DNA of 6,626 bases, taken from positions 1 to 6,626 of the forward strand of contig SYFI01000145.1 in assembly GCA_005800465.1 (NCBI GenBank), read 5' to 3'. Within the stretch, counting starts at the first letter, position 1; each line of letters opens with the position of its first letter. The notes beneath the pieces are model-generated. The model searched no databases. It saw only the letters and a program-made list of their open reading frames with translations, and had not been told where the DNA came from. The position numbers were made by a program, and so were the translations under genes. This document shows, piece by piece, positions 6,029 through 6,626 of this stretch. The DNA is from Actinomycetota bacterium. GTDB lineage: Bacteria; Actinomycetota; Thermoleophilia; Miltoncostaeales; Miltoncostaeaceae.

Positions 6029-6626
6029 CTACCGGGGGTCGCGTGGAAGGCGAATGGTGAAACAGGCGCCATGGCCGGGCTGCGACGTGACGTCGATGTC
6101 GCCGCCATGCGCCTGCACGATGCCGCGGGCGATCGCAAGGCCAAGCCCGGCCCCAGTGCGTTCGCCCGCCTCGCGTGCGGGGTCGGCACGGTAGAAGCGG
6201 TCAAACACGCTGCCGAGCGCCTCGGGTCGGATCCCCTCGCCGTCATCAGTCACCTGCAGCACGGCATCGGCGCCAGTCACGTGCGCACGCACGGTGATGG
6301 TGCCCCCGGCCGGGGTGTGGCGGGCGGCATTGTCGAGCAGGATCAAGAGCGCCTGCTCAAGCCGTGCCGGGTCGCCCTCCATGGGCACCGGGCCCGGGAC
6401 ATCCACCTGCAGCCGCACGCCCTCGCGCTCGGCCAGCAGCTGGCGCGGGCGGGCGGCCTCGCGCGCCAGCACGCCCAGGTCGAGCGGCTCCATCTCCATC
6501 GGCAGCCCACCCGAATCGAGCCGGGCCAGTTGCAGTTGCTCGTCCACCAGCCGCTGCAGACGCGCGGCCTCGGCATCCATGAGGCTGAGGAACTCCCGCC
6601 GCGCATCCGGGTGCATGGCGTCATCC
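6029..6626 (-). CDS. Sensor histidine kinase, C-terminal part (5' end beyond window)
   Basis: This is the catalytic end of a two-component sensor kinase. The frame stays open to the right edge, reading DDAMHPDARREFL, so the ATG at 6616 is an internal Met, not the start. Counting from that Met, residues 4-35 (REFLSLMDAEAARLQRLV...LARLDSG) are the second helix of the dimerisation/HisKA domain. The phosphoacceptor His helix should lie just outside the window. The HATPase_c domain follows, with the N box LLDNAARHTPAG (Asn96), the G1 box DDGEGI (124-129), the F box FDRFYRAD (138-145), and the G2 box TGAGLGLAI (154-162), then HGGDIDVTSQPGHGACFTIRLP at the end. All ATP-binding boxes look intact. The sensor and membrane segments are not visible. 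A response regulator is expected upstream (to the right), but this cannot be seen. The stop is 9 bases before the reductase gene, suggesting co-transcription. Confidence 0.93.
   Translation of the reverse strand, partial: DDAMHPDARREFLSLMDAEAARLQRLVDEQLQLARLDSGGLPMEMEPLDLGVLAREAARPRQLLAEREGVRLQVDVPGPVPMEGDPARLEQALLILLDNAARHTPAGGTITVRAHVTGADAVLQVTDDGEGIRPEALGSVFDRFYRADPAREAGERTGAGLGLAIARGIVQAHGGDIDVTSQPGHGACFTIRLPRDPR

Overview
The window is GC-rich bacterial DNA with densely packed genes, many 4-base gene overlaps, GTG starts and strongly G/C-ending codons. This suits a high-GC bacterium, most likely an actinomycetote. That assignment rests on composition and general protein style only, and no rRNA or other marker gene is present.

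Layout. (1) Bases 1-380 (+) are the right-hand remnant of an IS3-family insertion sequence. It holds the C-terminal third of a DDE transposase, which carries a frameshift inside the DNGPE motif and an Ala where the catalytic Glu should be. It ends at a probable terminal inverted repeat at 364-380. (2) Bases 381-484 are non-coding and contain an 11-bp-spaced direct repeat of GAATACG. (3) Bases 485-1076 (+) hold two small genes of unknown function, 4 bp apart, probably one transcript. (4) Bases 1095-6626 (-) are a run of six genes read leftward with gaps of 27 bp or less. In transcription order they are a sensor histidine kinase (5' part outside the window), a short-chain dehydrogenase/reductase, a glycerate kinase, rmlA, rmlD and rmlB. 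The unknown pair and rmlB converge with only 18 bp between their stop codons.

How the genes work together. RmlA makes dTDP-glucose from glucose-1-phosphate and dTTP. RmlB dehydrates it to dTDP-4-keto-6-deoxyglucose. RmlD performs the final reduction to dTDP-L-rhamnose. The 3,5-epimerase RmlC, needed between RmlB and RmlD, is not here, so it must be encoded elsewhere or replaced. The upstream genes have no evident pathway link to deoxysugar synthesis. They may share the transcript by position only, or there may be an internal promoter near the 27-bp gap before rmlA. The operon promoter lies beyond the right edge.

I see no CRISPR array, tRNA, rRNA or riboswitch. I do not see a convincing new system. 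The least explained parts are the two small unknown genes, with the direct repeat in front of them, next to the dead IS.
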